A DNA stretch of 64,000 nt from Acetobacterium woodii DSM 1030 (GTDB lineage: Bacteria; Bacillota; Clostridia; Eubacteriales; Eubacteriaceae), in contig NC_016894.1 of assembly GCF_000247605.1 (NCBI RefSeq), forward strand, positions 1,973,732 through 2,037,731, given 5' to 3'. Shown piece after piece: positions 17,908-28,038 of this stretch (position 1 is its first letter; every line of letters starts with the position of its first letter). Under the pieces are notes generated by a model. That model ran no database searches. It saw only the letters and a program-made list of their open reading frames with translations, and was not told the DNA's origin. Both the position numbers and the translations under genes were made by a program.

Positions 17908-19320
17908 ATGAGTACAAAAAAGAACAGCAGTAAACCGAATATTGTTAAAACATTTCATATAAAAACTTTCGGATGCCAAATGAATGAGAATGATTCAGAA
18001 AAAATTTCTGGAATGCTTAAAGCTCTGGGTTATCAGGAAGAAACAGATGTTAATAAAGCTGGCCTGGTTATTTTAAATACCTGTAGTATACGTGAGAATG
18101 CCGATGAACGCGTTTTGGGGAATATTGGTGCGTTTAAAACGGTAAAAAAAACAAATCCAGATTTAATCCTGGCAGTATGCGGTTGTATGATGCAACAACC
18201 AGAAATTGTCAATCAGATTGTCACAAAATATCCTCAGGTGGATTTAATTTTTGGAACGCATAATCTACATCAGGTTCCAGAACTGCTCAATAATTACCAA
18301 GTTAATGGGAATCGCCTGATTGAAGTATGGGAAGATTCGGATACGATTGTCGAAGATCTTCCGGTTGATCGTAAGTATCCGTTTAAAGGGTTTGTGACGA
18401 TTATGAACGGCTGTAATAATTTTTGCACCTATTGTATCGTCCCTTATACCAGAGGGCGAGAAGTCAGTCGACAACCAGACAAAATTTTTGATGAGGTCAA
18501 TAAACTGGTTGATGATGGCTGTATTGAAATAACGCTGTTAGGCCAAAATGTTAACTCCTATGGGAATGATCTTGGGGATGCGGTCAATTTTGCTAAACTA
18601 TTAAGAGAATTAAATACCATTGATAAGCTCAAACGGATTCGCTTTATGACTTCCCATCCCAAAGATTTGACGGATGATGTGATTGACGCAATTGCCGAAT
18701 GTGACAAGGTTTGCAATTATATCCATCTGCCGATTCAATCCGGAAGTACGCGTATTTTAAAAGCAATGAATCGCAAATATACGCAGGAGAACATTTTAGA
18801 TCGAGTTAATAAGATCAGAGAAAAGATTCCCGGGGTAGCGATTACCACTGATATTATTGTTGGTTTTCCCGGAGAAACAGAAGCCGATTTTTTAGAAACA
18901 TTAAAAGTTATCAAACGTTGTCAATTTGATTCAGCTTTTACTTTTTTATATTCGATTCGGACAGGTACTCCGGCGGCAACGATGGCCGATCAAATTCCCG
19001 ATGAGGTTAAACACGATCGGATTAATCGAAGTTTAAAAGTACTTCATCAAATCAGCCATGATATTAATCAAACTTATCAGGATCAGATTGTCGAAGTATT
19101 AGTCGAAGAAACGAGTCGGAATAATGCCAAACGGATGACGGGACGAACCAGAACCGGCAAGCTGGTGAATTTTCCGGGAAATGAATCAGACATTGGAACT
19201 GAAATAATGGTGAAAATTACTGAGGCAAAAACCTTTAGTTTAGATGGTGAAAAAATTGGACAGGAGGGAATCCATGGCGCAACTCACACCGATGATGATG
19301 CAATATCTGCAAATTCATGA
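17908..19320 (+). CDS. miaB: tRNA-2-methylthio-N6-dimethylallyladenosine synthase
   Basis: 470 aa methylthiotransferase that adds a methylthio group to i6A37 in tRNAs. The UPF0004 domain binds the auxiliary cluster with FGCQMNE (about residue 24), NTCSIREN (about 60) and CGCMM (about 93). The radical SAM domain has CNNFCTYCIVPYTRGRE near residue 170. A TRAM domain ends the protein, and the MiaB-type LGQNVNSYG block is present. The last 47 bp overlap the start of mutS, indicating tight coupling of the two genes. Confidence 0.95.
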   Translation: MSTKKNSSKPNIVKTFHIKTFGCQMNENDSEKISGMLKALGYQEETDVNKAGLVILNTCSIRENADERVLGNIGAFKTVKKTNPDLILAVCGCMMQQPEIVNQIVTKYPQVDLIFGTHNLHQVPELLNNYQVNGNRLIEVWEDSDTIVEDLPVDRKYPFKGFVTIMNGCNNFCTYCIVPYTRGREVSRQPDKIFDEVNKLVDDGCIEITLLGQNVNSYGNDLGDAVNFAKLLRELNTIDKLKRIRFMTSHPKDLTDDVIDAIAECDKVCNYIHLPIQSGSTRILKAMNRKYTQENILDRVNKIREKIPGVAITTDIIVGFPGETEADFLETLKVIKRCQFDSAFTFLYSIRTGTPAATMADQIPDEVKHDRINRSLKVLHQISHDINQTYQDQIVEVLVEETSRNNAKRMTGRTRTGKLVNFPGNESDIGTEIMVKITEAKTFSLDGEKIGQEGIHGATHTDDDAISANS

Positions 19321-21919
19321 GGAGGTCCCAGATGCCCTCCTTTTCTTTCGTTTGGGAGATTTCTATGAAATGTTTTTTGATGATGCCTTAACGGCCTCAA
19401 GAGAGTTGGAAATCGCTCTGACTGGCCGGGATTGTGGTTTAGAAGAACGGGCACCGATGTGTGGGGTACCCCATCATGCGGCTCAAAATTACATTACCCG
19501 ACTAGTTGAAAAAGGTTATAAGGTTGCGATCTGTGAGCAGGTTGAAGATCCCAAAGATGCGAAAGGAATTGTTCGCCGAGAAATTATCCGGATTATTTCG
19601 CCCGGAACTATTTCTGATGGTAAATTACTTGAGTCAAAAAAAAATAATTATCTGATGGCGCTTTATCTGGAAAAAAATGCGCTGGGGATGGCCAGTCTGG
19701 ATGTGTCTACCGGTGATTTTTTTGTCACACAGATCGAAGCAAAAACACGAGAACAATGGATCGCACAACTTTCGGATGAACTTGGCCGACTTTTGCCTGC
19801 CGAGGTAATTCTCAATTCGGCAATGTTTAAAGATGAACAGGCGTTGGGACTTGTAGAAAATAGGTTTGGAATTTTGGCGAGCCTTTATCCTGAAAAATAT
19901 TTTAATGTTAAAAATGGGAGCAAGCGAATCACTGAACAGTTTAATGTTTTTGCATTGGGGGCACTGGATCTGGAACATCGAGAGTATGCCATAGCGGCGG
20001 CCGGTGCGTTGCTTCAATATTTAGATGAAACCCAGAAACGGGTACTGACGCATATCAAAACAGTCCGCTATTATAACAGTAACGATTTTATGGTATTGGA
20101 TTTATCGACACGACGGAATCTGGAATTAACTCAAACCCTGCGAACGCTGGACAAAAAGGGAAGTTTATTAGGCGTCTTAGATAAGACGGTTACCGCAATG
20201 GGCGGCCGAACCCTGCGCCGCTGGGTGGAAGCGCCACTGTTAAATAGAGCGCGTATTCTTGAACGTCAAGGTTGTGTTGAGGCTTTTTTTACAAATGCAG
20301 CTCATTTGCCAAATTTCAAAAACATCATGACCCGGGTTTATGATCTGGAACGGCTTTGTGGTAAACTGTCTTTTGGAACGATTAATCCAAAAGACTTATT
20401 GGCCCTGAAACAATCCTTGAGCACGTTGCCACTAATTAAAGATTTTGTGGAGTTATTGGATTCTGATAAACTGCGACATCTTTTTGATACGGATGACTTA
20501 CTAACAGATATTTGGGAATACATTGAAAAATCGATTGATGATGAAGCACCGATGGTGATTAAAGATGGTCACGTCATTAAAACCGGATTTCATCATGAAA
20601 TCGATACTTTTCGGGAAGCCGCCGAAAAAGGTCAGGACTGGATTCGAGAATTGGAATGTCAGGAACGGGAACGAACGGGAATAAAAAATTTAAAAGTGAA
20701 ATATAATCGTATTTTTGGGTACTTTATAGAAGTAACAAAAAGTAACATTGCCCAAGTACCGGAAGATTATATTCGTAAGCAAACTTTAGCCAATGCCGAG
20801 CGGTATTTCACCCCAGAACTAAAAGAAATGGAAAACAAAATTTTGGGTGCTCAGGAAGGCTTGCTTCGCTGTGAAACTCAGGTATTTCAGGAAATACGGG
20901 ATGAGTTACTGAAAGAGATTCCCAGAGTCCAACAAAAAGCCAGAGAAGTAGCTGAATTGGATGCCATTTATTCGTTGGCAAGTGTGGCGATTACGAATCA
21001 CTATGTCTGTCCGCAAATTACTGAGGATAAAATAGTGCAGATTCATAATGGACGACACCCGGTTGTGGAAGATATGGTTGGGAACCAACATTTTATCGGC
21101 AACGATTGTACCATTAATGATGACGATCAACGAATGTTGATCATCACCGGACCGAATATGGCTGGTAAATCGACTTTTATCCGACAGGTGGCAATCATTA
21201 CGCTTTTAGCTCAAATCGGCTCTTTCGTACCGGCTGACTCAGCCAGCATTGGAGTGGTCGATCGGATTTTTACGCGGGTTGGTGCCAGCGATGATTTGGC
21301 CAGCGGACAGAGCACTTTTATGGTGGAAATGACAGAGGTAGCCAATATTTTAAAAAATGCGACAAATCGCAGTCTGGTTATTCTGGATGAAATCGGTCGT
21401 GGAACATCTACCTTCGACGGGATCAGTATTGCCTGGGCGGTGGTGGAATATTTGCATAATGAAGATAGCATTGGTGCCAAGACCTTGTTTGCAACACATT
21501 ATCACGAACTGACTGAACTCGAGACGTTAAAACCTGGGATTAAGAATTTTAGCATCCGGCTCAAAGATACGCCGGATGGGGTTATTTTCCTAAGAAAAAT
21601 TATTCCCGGTCCGGCGGACCAGAGTTATGGCATTGAGGTGGCAAAACTTGCCGGTTTTCCCGTTGCGGTGACGCGACGGGCGCAAGAAATTCTTGGACAC
21701 CTTGAATCAGGGGAAGATACCTATCGACAGGAACTTTTAGTCAAAGAACCGCCAGTTTTAGTGGGCGGAAAAGGTAATCAGCTAAATTTCTTCGATGTGG
21801 CAAAAAGTATGACACCCGAAGAAGAAGCAGCGTTAGGGATTATCCGTGATCTGAAAATTGATGAGATGAGTCCTATCGAAGTTATGAATGTGATTGATCA
21901 GCTACGCAAAAAAATATAA
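19274..21919 (+). CDS. mutS: DNA mismatch repair protein MutS
   Basis: 881 aa, the usual length. The mismatch-binding Phe-x-Glu motif is in GDFYEMFF (about residue 27). The core, clamp and ATPase domains follow, with Walker A GPNMAGKST near residue 626, the DEIGRGTSTFDG block near 705 and FATHYHEL near 740. It recognises mispairs and, with MutL, starts repair; no mutL is present in this window. I start at the ATG at 19274 with CAGGAGGG just upstream, inside the 3' end of miaB in another frame. Confidence 0.97.
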   Translation: MAQLTPMMMQYLQIHEEVPDALLFFRLGDFYEMFFDDALTASRELEIALTGRDCGLEERAPMCGVPHHAAQNYITRLVEKGYKVAICEQVEDPKDAKGIVRREIIRIISPGTISDGKLLESKKNNYLMALYLEKNALGMASLDVSTGDFFVTQIEAKTREQWIAQLSDELGRLLPAEVILNSAMFKDEQALGLVENRFGILASLYPEKYFNVKNGSKRITEQFNVFALGALDLEHREYAIAAAGALLQYLDETQKRVLTHIKTVRYYNSNDFMVLDLSTRRNLELTQTLRTLDKKGSLLGVLDKTVTAMGGRTLRRWVEAPLLNRARILERQGCVEAFFTNAAHLPNFKNIMTRVYDLERLCGKLSFGTINPKDLLALKQSLSTLPLIKDFVELLDSDKLRHLFDTDDLLTDIWEYIEKSIDDEAPMVIKDGHVIKTGFHHEIDTFREAAEKGQDWIRELECQERERTGIKNLKVKYNRIFGYFIEVTKSNIAQVPEDYIRKQTLANAERYFTPELKEMENKILGAQEGLLRCETQVFQEIRDELLKEIPRVQQKAREVAELDAIYSLASVAITNHYVCPQITEDKIVQIHNGRHPVVEDMVGNQHFIGNDCTINDDDQRMLIITGPNMAGKSTFIRQVAIITLLAQIGSFVPADSASIGVVDRIFTRVGASDDLASGQSTFMVEMTEVANILKNATNRSLVILDEIGRGTSTFDGISIAWAVVEYLHNEDSIGAKTLFATHYHELTELETLKPGIKNFSIRLKDTPDGVIFLRKIIPGPADQSYGIEVAKLAGFPVAVTRRAQEILGHLESGEDTYRQELLVKEPPVLVGGKGNQLNFFDVAKSMTPEEEAALGIIRDLKIDEMSPIEVMNVIDQLRKKI

Positions 21920-21935
21920 GGTGATAGGGGAAATC

Positions 21936-24068
21936 ATGAAAACCAAAGAATTAAAACGAATCGTAAAACGTTTAATGAATGACAAAAAATATAAACAAAT
22001 GACATTTGATCAATTAGCGGAGTTTATTGGCCTTTCGAAAAAAAAGGATCGACAAATGCTGACGCATGTATTAAAAGAGCTGGAGATTAAAGCCAAAGTA
22101 CAAAAAGATCACAATGGAGAATATAAAAAAATAGACAATTCACCTAAAATTATTGGGGTATTGAAGGGAAATCAACGTGGTTTCGGTTTTGTGATCCCTG
22201 ACTACAGTATTTTTTCGGAAGATGTGTTTATTCCGGAAAAAAATTTGCATGGAGCAATGGATACCGATACTGTTTGGGTCAGATTGACATCGAAACCGGG
22301 GGAGAAAAAGCCCGAAGGTGAGATTATCAAAATTATTGAGCGCGGTCATAAAAAAATTATTGGTCGTTATGAAAAAGGTAAAGGATTTGGTTTTGTGATC
22401 CCCGATAATGATCGTCTCTGCAAGGATATTTTTATTCCTGAACGACGGGGGAATAAGGCTGTTAATGGAGATAAAGTGGTGACGCAAATTCTTTCCTGGC
22501 CGGATAAAGGAAAAAATCCTGAAGGTGAAATTCTTGAAATATTAGGCAATAAAGACGAGCCTGGTATTGATATTCTTTCGGTTTTGAAAGAATATGATAT
22601 TCCGATCGAGTTTTCGCATGAAGTCGAACGTGAAGTCAACCAACTAAATGATCGGATTAGTCCCAGTGAACTCGAAAAACGGAAAGACCTTCGAAAAGAA
22701 GTTATCTTTACGATTGATGGTGATGATGCCAAAGATTATGATGATGCGGTTTCGATCAAGAAAAAGAAAAACGGCAATTTTGTTCTCGGTGTACATATCG
22801 CCGATGTAAGCCATTATGTGAGATTTGGAAGCACCCTTAACAAAGAAGCGCAGGAACGCGGAACCAGTGTTTATGTAATTGACCGGGTCGTCCCGATGTT
22901 GCCATTTAAATTATCTAATAATATTTGTAGTCTTGTTCCGGATAAAGAACGCTTAACCTTTAGTTGTGAAATGGAAATTGATAAAAATGGCCAAGTCGTT
23001 GATTATGATATTTTCAAATCGGTTATTTGTTCGAAATCGCGGATGACCTATAAAAAAGTTGCAGCACTGTTAGACGGGCGACAGGATGAAGCAAAAGAAA
23101 TTAAATCGTTTACTGATGAGCTTATTTTAATGAATGAACTTCATGAGATTTTAAGGGTAAAACGGCGACTAAACCGGGGCGCCATTAATTTTGACTTCCC
23201 GGAAGCTAAACTCTTATTGGATAAACAAGGTTTTCCTGAAAAAGTAATGATTGATGAGCGATTGGTTTCTCATCGAATGATTGAGGAATTTATGTTGGTT
23301 TGTAATGAAACCATCGCTGAACATATTTCTAAACTTGATGTCCCTTTTATCTTCAGAAATCACCCGGAACCACATCCTGAAAAATTGGCGGCTTTTCGGA
23401 AGTTTATTAACCGCTATGGTTTTAAACTCGGAAAAAAGGATGATCAAATTCCTACTGGCCATGACTTCCAGAAACTGGTTAAGGATATTGAAGGGGCTAA
23501 AGAAGAACGGGTAATCACGTTATTGATGTTACGGACAATGCAGCAGGCAGTTTATGAAGGACATAATCTGGGCCACTATGCATTAGGGGCGAGTTTTTAC
23601 ACCCATTTCACGTCACCAATCCGACGATACCCGGATTTATTAGTCCATCGTTATTTAGCAAAAGCAATTAATGGCAAAATGAATAAAAAATCCATGGATT
23701 ATCTTGAAGCAAACATTGAAAATATTGCCAAACATGCTTCTGAAACGGAAAGACGTGCTGAAAACATTGAACGCGAAATCACCAAACTTAAAATGACTGA
23801 ATACATGACCCGACACTTGGGGGAAGAATTCGAGGGCCGAATTAGTGGCGTCACATCATTTGGTTTCTTTGTTGAACTAGACAATACCATCGAAGGACTA
23901 GTCAGACTTCAAGATCTGAAAGATGATTTTTATAACTATGATCCTGAGCTACATCAGCATATTGGTGAACATCGTGGAAAAATATACTGTCTTGGTCAGG
24001 CCATAAAAATCAGAGTTGTTAAAGCAGACGTTGGTTCGAAACAAATTGATTTTGAACCGGTTGAATAA
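21936..24068 (+). CDS. rnr: Ribonuclease R
   Basis: 710 aa 3'-to-5' exoribonuclease. An N-terminal winged-helix region comes first, then two cold-shock domains that repeat the motif GFGFVIPD (near residues 85 and 150). The RNB catalytic domain has TIDGDDAKDYDDAVSI (about residue 265) holding the metal-binding aspartates and ends near FTSPIRRYPDLLVHR. A C-terminal S1 domain starts near GRISGVTSFGFFVEL. RNase R degrades structured RNA and works with tmRNA-SmpB on non-stop mRNA, which fits the neighbouring smpB and ssrA. The ATG at 21936 has AGGGG upstream. Confidence 0.95.
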   Translation: MKTKELKRIVKRLMNDKKYKQMTFDQLAEFIGLSKKKDRQMLTHVLKELEIKAKVQKDHNGEYKKIDNSPKIIGVLKGNQRGFGFVIPDYSIFSEDVFIPEKNLHGAMDTDTVWVRLTSKPGEKKPEGEIIKIIERGHKKIIGRYEKGKGFGFVIPDNDRLCKDIFIPERRGNKAVNGDKVVTQILSWPDKGKNPEGEILEILGNKDEPGIDILSVLKEYDIPIEFSHEVEREVNQLNDRISPSELEKRKDLRKEVIFTIDGDDAKDYDDAVSIKKKKNGNFVLGVHIADVSHYVRFGSTLNKEAQERGTSVYVIDRVVPMLPFKLSNNICSLVPDKERLTFSCEMEIDKNGQVVDYDIFKSVICSKSRMTYKKVAALLDGRQDEAKEIKSFTDELILMNELHEILRVKRRLNRGAINFDFPEAKLLLDKQGFPEKVMIDERLVSHRMIEEFMLVCNETIAEHISKLDVPFIFRNHPEPHPEKLAAFRKFINRYGFKLGKKDDQIPTGHDFQKLVKDIEGAKEERVITLLMLRTMQQAVYEGHNLGHYALGASFYTHFTSPIRRYPDLLVHRYLAKAINGKMNKKSMDYLEANIENIAKHASETERRAENIEREITKLKMTEYMTRHLGEEFEGRISGVTSFGFFVELDNTIEGLVRLQDLKDDFYNYDPELHQHIGEHRGKIYCLGQAIKIRVVKADVGSKQIDFEPVE

Positions 24069-24089
24069 TCAAGAAAACTATGTTATAAT
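24061..24089 (+). promoter_or_regulatory. Promoter for smpB and ssrA
   Basis: TTGAAT (24061-24066), 17-bp spacer, TATAAT (24084-24089), overlapping the last codons of rnr. Confidence 0.65.
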
Positions 24090-24121
24090 TACAGACTAGC
24101 GATGAAACAGAGGAGTTGCGC

Positions 24122-24580
24122 ATGGGAGAAAATATTAAGATTGTGGCCAAAAACAGAAAAGCACGTCATGATTTTCTCATTGAGGATACATATGAAGTTG
24201 GATTAGTTTTAGCCGGAACGGAAGTAAAATCGATCCGCGCCGGAAAAGTTAGTCTGAAAGAAAGTTTTGCCGATATTTTTAATGGCGAAATTTTTGTTTA
24301 TCAAATGCATATTGATCCTTATGAACAGGGAAATATTTACAATAAAGACCCATTGCGGATTCGAAAACTCTTGATGCATAAACAGCAGATTAGAAAGTTG
24401 ATCGGGTTGAAGCAACGAGAAGGGTACACTTTGGTACCTTTAAGCCTGTACTTCAAGGATGGCCGGGTTAAAATGGAACTGGCTCTGGCCAAAGGCAAGA
24501 AGCTTTATGATAAGCGTCATGCCATTGCCGAACGGGATTCTGACCGCCGGATTCAAAAAAGTATGCGGCATCATAGCTAG
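24122..24580 (+). CDS. smpB: SsrA-binding protein
   Basis: 152 aa. The protein has the OB-fold blocks [29 protein letters not shown] and [28 protein letters not shown] and the basic C-terminal tail that enters the ribosomal mRNA channel. It binds tmRNA and delivers it to stalled ribosomes. The ATG at 24122 fits the upstream GAGGAG; an in-frame TTG at 24116 is too close. The tmRNA gene begins 10 bp after the stop. Confidence 0.97.
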   Translation: MGENIKIVAKNRKARHDFLIEDTYEVGLVLAGTEVKSIRAGKVSLKESFADIFNGEIFVYQMHIDPYEQGNIYNKDPLRIRKLLMHKQQIRKLIGLKQREGYTLVPLSLYFKDGRVKMELALAKGKKLYDKRHAIAERDSDRRIQKSMRHHS

Positions 24581-24590
24581 TTAATTATTT

Positions 24591-24990
24591 GGGGGTGTAC
24601 TGGTTTCGACGGGGGTTTTGAAGCTTGAGTAGCGAGTCGATGTTGCTGATCATCGTAAAAAGTGGCACTTAAATATAAACGCAAAAACAGAAAAAAGTTA
24701 CGGGTTAGCTTTAGCAGCGTAATTACGCTCTAAAGTTTAATACTAAGACTTCGCAGCATAATTAATGCTGCACGCCTCCCATCTCAACCTGTGGTTTTGG
24801 GTTTCGGCGTTCATTGAAGCAGGGAACCGTTTTAGGTAGTGCCTCGCACCTTTAACGATCAAGAGGCTGGTTCACTCTTTTCTTTGTCATTGGAGAAGAG
24901 GGGGAATGAGAAAATAAGCAATGACTGCACTCGGAGAAGCTCCTGTGAATGGATTTTCGGACAGGGGTTCGACTCCCCTCACCTCCACCA
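24591..24990 (+). ncRNA. ssrA: Transfer-messenger RNA (tmRNA)
   Basis: About 400 nt. The 5' GGGGGTG pairs with the 3' CACCTCC followed by the encoded ACCA, forming the tRNA-like acceptor stem, and GGTTCGACTCCCC is the T-arm. The reading frame 24681-24722 encodes the tag AKTEKSYGLALAA before TAA. Several GC-rich pseudoknot stems follow (24730-24930). It lies 10 bp after smpB and probably shares its promoter; a terminator follows at 25016. Confidence 0.97.
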
Positions 24991-25015
24991 ATGTGAAATA
25001 AGAGCAACTTACTTA

Positions 25016-25047
25016 ACGGCTGATTAGCAATAATCAGCTGTTTTTTT
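25016..25047 (+). terminator. Terminator of ssrA
   Basis: An 11-bp stem ACGGCTGATTA / TAATCAGCTGT with a GCAA loop and a run of T. Confidence 0.88.
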
Positions 25048-25107
25048 GTAGGATAAGGTGTTGAATTAATATTTTCATATGGGATGGCATTAAGAAGATA
25101 TATGCCC

Positions 25108-26428
25108 GGTAGTGTCAATGATTTTTCGCAAAAATGGAAACAGTCATTAGGAAAACAAAAATCACCCAACAATTGAATCATTTTCCAGAAGTACCATTTC
25201 TTTCAGATGATCCATGTTCATGTAGTGTTTCACACCCCATTTTGAGCCGACAACATGACGTAGCCTGGCACAAACAAGCATTAACGCACTCTCAAGCGCC
25301 AATGGCTTTAGTCCGTCGTTTTATTTCCCGATTCAGCCGTTCAATGGTATTGTTTGTTTGAATTCGTGTCCAGTGCTGAGATGGAAAACCCATATAAGTT
25401 AAGGCTTCATCAATGCCATCTTCGAGTTTTTTGGCCGCTGCAGACAGCTTCATTTCCCGGAGTTTTTGGGCGACCTGCTTTGCCTTTTCCTGAGCGTGAA
25501 TGGCTTTAAGCATCATCGATACGGTCTTCATTTTATTGCGTGGCGTGATTGAAAAGATGTTGCGGTAGAAATGGACAGTGCAACGTTGATACCGGGCGTC
25601 TGGAAAAACTTCGGGAATGGCGTTAAGCATGCCAAGGTTTTTGTCTCCAATGATCAGTTGAACCCCTTTGAGACCTCGGCTTTTCAGCCAGACAAAGAAT
25701 TCATGCCAGCTGTCGTGATCTTCCTTCATTCCTTCTGCGGTGCCAATAATCTCGCGACAACCGTCTTCGTTAACACCGATGGCAATCAGTACAGCAACGT
25801 TCTGAATTTCACCAACCCAGCTGCGTTTCAGATAAATCTCATCGACATAAACATAGGGATAGTTCCCGGACAGTGGTCGGGAACGCCATGTTTCAATGTG
25901 CCATAGGCTTTTTTATTCGGATTGCTGATGGTGCCCGGGGATACCCTGGTTCCCCACAAGGCTTCGGTAATATCTTTCACACGACAAACTGAAACACCGG
26001 CCAGATACATTTCAATCAGCGCTTCCTCCACTGAGCATTCCCGGCGTCGGTAGCGCTCAATGATTGCCGTTTCAAAGGGGATTCCCTTGAGTTTTGGCAC
26101 TTCCAAGGTCACTTCGCCCTGTTGTATGAAAATTCCAGTTATAATGACCGGAACGATGGCCTTTACGTCCTTCACTTCTTTCATACTTATCGGCATTGAT
26201 CAGTACATCTGCTTCCTGATCCAGCATGGCATTGAGCGTTTCTTCGACGCTGTTTCTCACCAGATCACGTAATTCATTATGGATAATTTCCTGGTTCAGT
26301 TGTATAATATTCTCAGACATGGTTTTAGCCTCCTGGTTTATATTTGGTTGTGGTGACTTTATTCTACAAAACTGCTATAGATCATGTCTGTTTTTCATTA
26401 TTCATTTTTGCGAAATATATTATACGTT
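25108..26428 (-). mobile_element. IS256-family insertion sequence, inactive
   Basis: 1,321 bp, the canonical IS256 size, bounded by the direct repeat ATATATGCCC (25098-25107 and 26429-26438). Imperfect inverted ends share TTTCGCAAAAATG (25124-25136 and, inverted, 26404-26416). The single transposase gene is on the minus strand and broken. The element lies about 60 bp downstream of the ssrA terminator. Confidence 0.85.
25160..26320 (-). pseudogene. IS256 transposase, at least three frameshifts
   Basis: Translation begins at 26320 (MSENIIQLNQ, preceded by an AGGAGG-type site) and keeps the IS256 N-terminus up to about 26115. There the frame shifts, continues as VTLEVPKLKGIPFETAIIERY to about 25885, shifts again to VYVDEIYLKRSW and QLIIGDKNLGML, and shifts a third time near 25305 just after TNNTIERLNREIKRRTKAIGA. 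DDE catalytic blocks are present but split between frames, so no functional enzyme is made. One break looks like loss of a single C in what should be a GGCCAC codon pair. The product would have been the DDE transposase of this element. Confidence 0.88.
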
Positions 26429-26508
26429 ATATATGCCCCCTCTTATCAGTATAAGTTAGAATCAGAATGTGATATAATATGTAACCTAAAATAAGTAAAA
26501 AAGGGGCT

Positions 26509-28038
26509 GTGAGTGTGAAAAACAGAACATATATTGCCATAGATCTGAAAAGTTTTTACGCTTCGGTGGAGTGTATCGAACGTCAGCTTGATCCATTGAC
26601 CACAAACTTGGTGGTAGCCGACGCTGCTCGAACAGAAAAAACCATTTGCCTTGCGGTGACGCCTGCCCTGAAAGCCCACGGTATTTCTGGTAGAGCAAGG
26701 CTGTTCGAGGTGGTGCAGAAGGTAAGAGCAACCAATGCCCAGCGACAGCGATATGCACCAAATCGCATTTTTACAGGTTCCTCTTATGATGATGCTCAAC
26801 TTAAATCATCACCGGAACTGGAACTGGATTACATCGTTGCCCCGCCTCGCATGGAGCTGTATGTTGATTATAGCACACGTATTTACAATGTATATCTCAA
26901 ATATATCGCTCCTGAAGATATTCATGTGTATTCCATCGATGAGGTTTTCATGGATGCGACAAATTATTTGAATACCTACAAGCTGACTGCTCGTGAACTG
27001 ACCATGAAAATCATTCGGGATGTATTGAAAACCACGGGCATCACAGCTGCAGCGGGCATCGGTACAAATTTGTATCTCGCCAAGATTGCTATGGACATCG
27101 GAGCTAAGCATGTCAAACCAGATAAAAACGGTGTACGTATTGCTGAGCTTACCGAGATGAGTTATCGTCAATCCTTATGGGACCATCGACCGCTGACCGA
27201 TTTCTGGCGAGTAGGCAAGGCTACCGCCAAAAAGCTCGAGGCTCACGGCCTTTTAACGATGGGCGATGTGGCCAGGTGTTCCCTCGGAAAAATAGGTGAT
27301 TTCTATAATGAAGCCCTGCTCTACAAGCTGTTTGGCGTCAATGCGGAGCTACTCATCGATCATGCCTGGGGCTGGGAACCATGCACCATTGCAGATGTTA
27401 AAGCCTATAAGCCAACCACTAACAGCATTAGCTCCGGCCAGGTCTTACAGTACCCTTATCCCGTCGATAAAACCAGGCTCATTGTAAGGGAGATGGCCGA
27501 TCTTCTGGCCTTGAATTTGGTTGACAAGCAAATGGTAACGGATCAGTTGGTACTAACAGTCGGTTATGACATCCAAAATTTTCAGGACCCAGAGCTCAGG
27601 CAATCGTATAAGGGTGAAGTCACCACAGACCACTATGGCAGGCAGCTCCCTAAACATGCCCACGGCACCGAGAATCTTGGCAGATACACGGCCTCGTCCA
27701 AGTACATAATTGATGCGGTTACAATGCTCTTCGATCGCATAATAGATGAGCGACTGCTGGTGCGTCGGGTGAATATATCCGCAAACCATGTCATCCCCGA
27801 AGCATCTGCGCCCAAAGCTGCTTCATACGAACAACTCGACATTTTTACTGATTATGCTGCCTTGGAAAAGCGGCAGGCAGCGGAAGAAGCAGAGCTTGAA
27901 AGAGAGAAAGTGATGCAAAAATCCATCCTGGACATTAAGAAAAAATTCGGCAAAAACGCAATCCTCAAGGGCATGAATCTGGAAGAAGGGGCCACCACCA
28001 GGGATCGCAATGATCAGATCGGAGGACATAAAGCATAA
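26509..28038 (+). CDS. Y-family DNA polymerase, UmuC/UvrX type
   Basis: 509 aa error-prone translesion polymerase. The catalytic palm has AIDLKSFYASVEC (Asp ~11) and VYSIDEVFMDAT (Asp-Glu ~140). ITAAAGIGTNLYLAKIAMD near residue 180, the helix-hairpin-helix DFWRVGKATAKKLEAHG near 230 and a little-finger domain follow. The C-terminus (about 430-509) is long and charged, ending beyond the usual core. GTG start (26509 or 26515) with AAGGGG upstream. This subtype travels on phages and integrative elements with a YolD partner, which here overlaps it by 1 bp. No clear SOS box was seen upstream. Confidence 0.9.
   Translation: MSVKNRTYIAIDLKSFYASVECIERQLDPLTTNLVVADAARTEKTICLAVTPALKAHGISGRARLFEVVQKVRATNAQRQRYAPNRIFTGSSYDDAQLKSSPELELDYIVAPPRMELYVDYSTRIYNVYLKYIAPEDIHVYSIDEVFMDATNYLNTYKLTARELTMKIIRDVLKTTGITAAAGIGTNLYLAKIAMDIGAKHVKPDKNGVRIAELTEMSYRQSLWDHRPLTDFWRVGKATAKKLEAHGLLTMGDVARCSLGKIGDFYNEALLYKLFGVNAELLIDHAWGWEPCTIADVKAYKPTTNSISSGQVLQYPYPVDKTRLIVREMADLLALNLVDKQMVTDQLVLTVGYDIQNFQDPELRQSYKGEVTTDHYGRQLPKHAHGTENLGRYTASSKYIIDAVTMLFDRIIDERLLVRRVNISANHVIPEASAPKAASYEQLDIFTDYAALEKRQAAEEAELEREKVMQKSILDIKKKFGKNAILKGMNLEEGATTRDRNDQIGGHKA

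Noticed and set aside
24960-24990. Attachment-site duplication of the ssrA 3' end
   Set aside because: I did not find a second copy of the T-arm/acceptor sequence in the window, so integration at ssrA is only a possibility.
26440-26508. Possible SOS (LexA) box before the Y-family polymerase
   Set aside because: No GAAC-N4-GTTC-like sequence is visible; only a TATAAT-like -10 at 26475.
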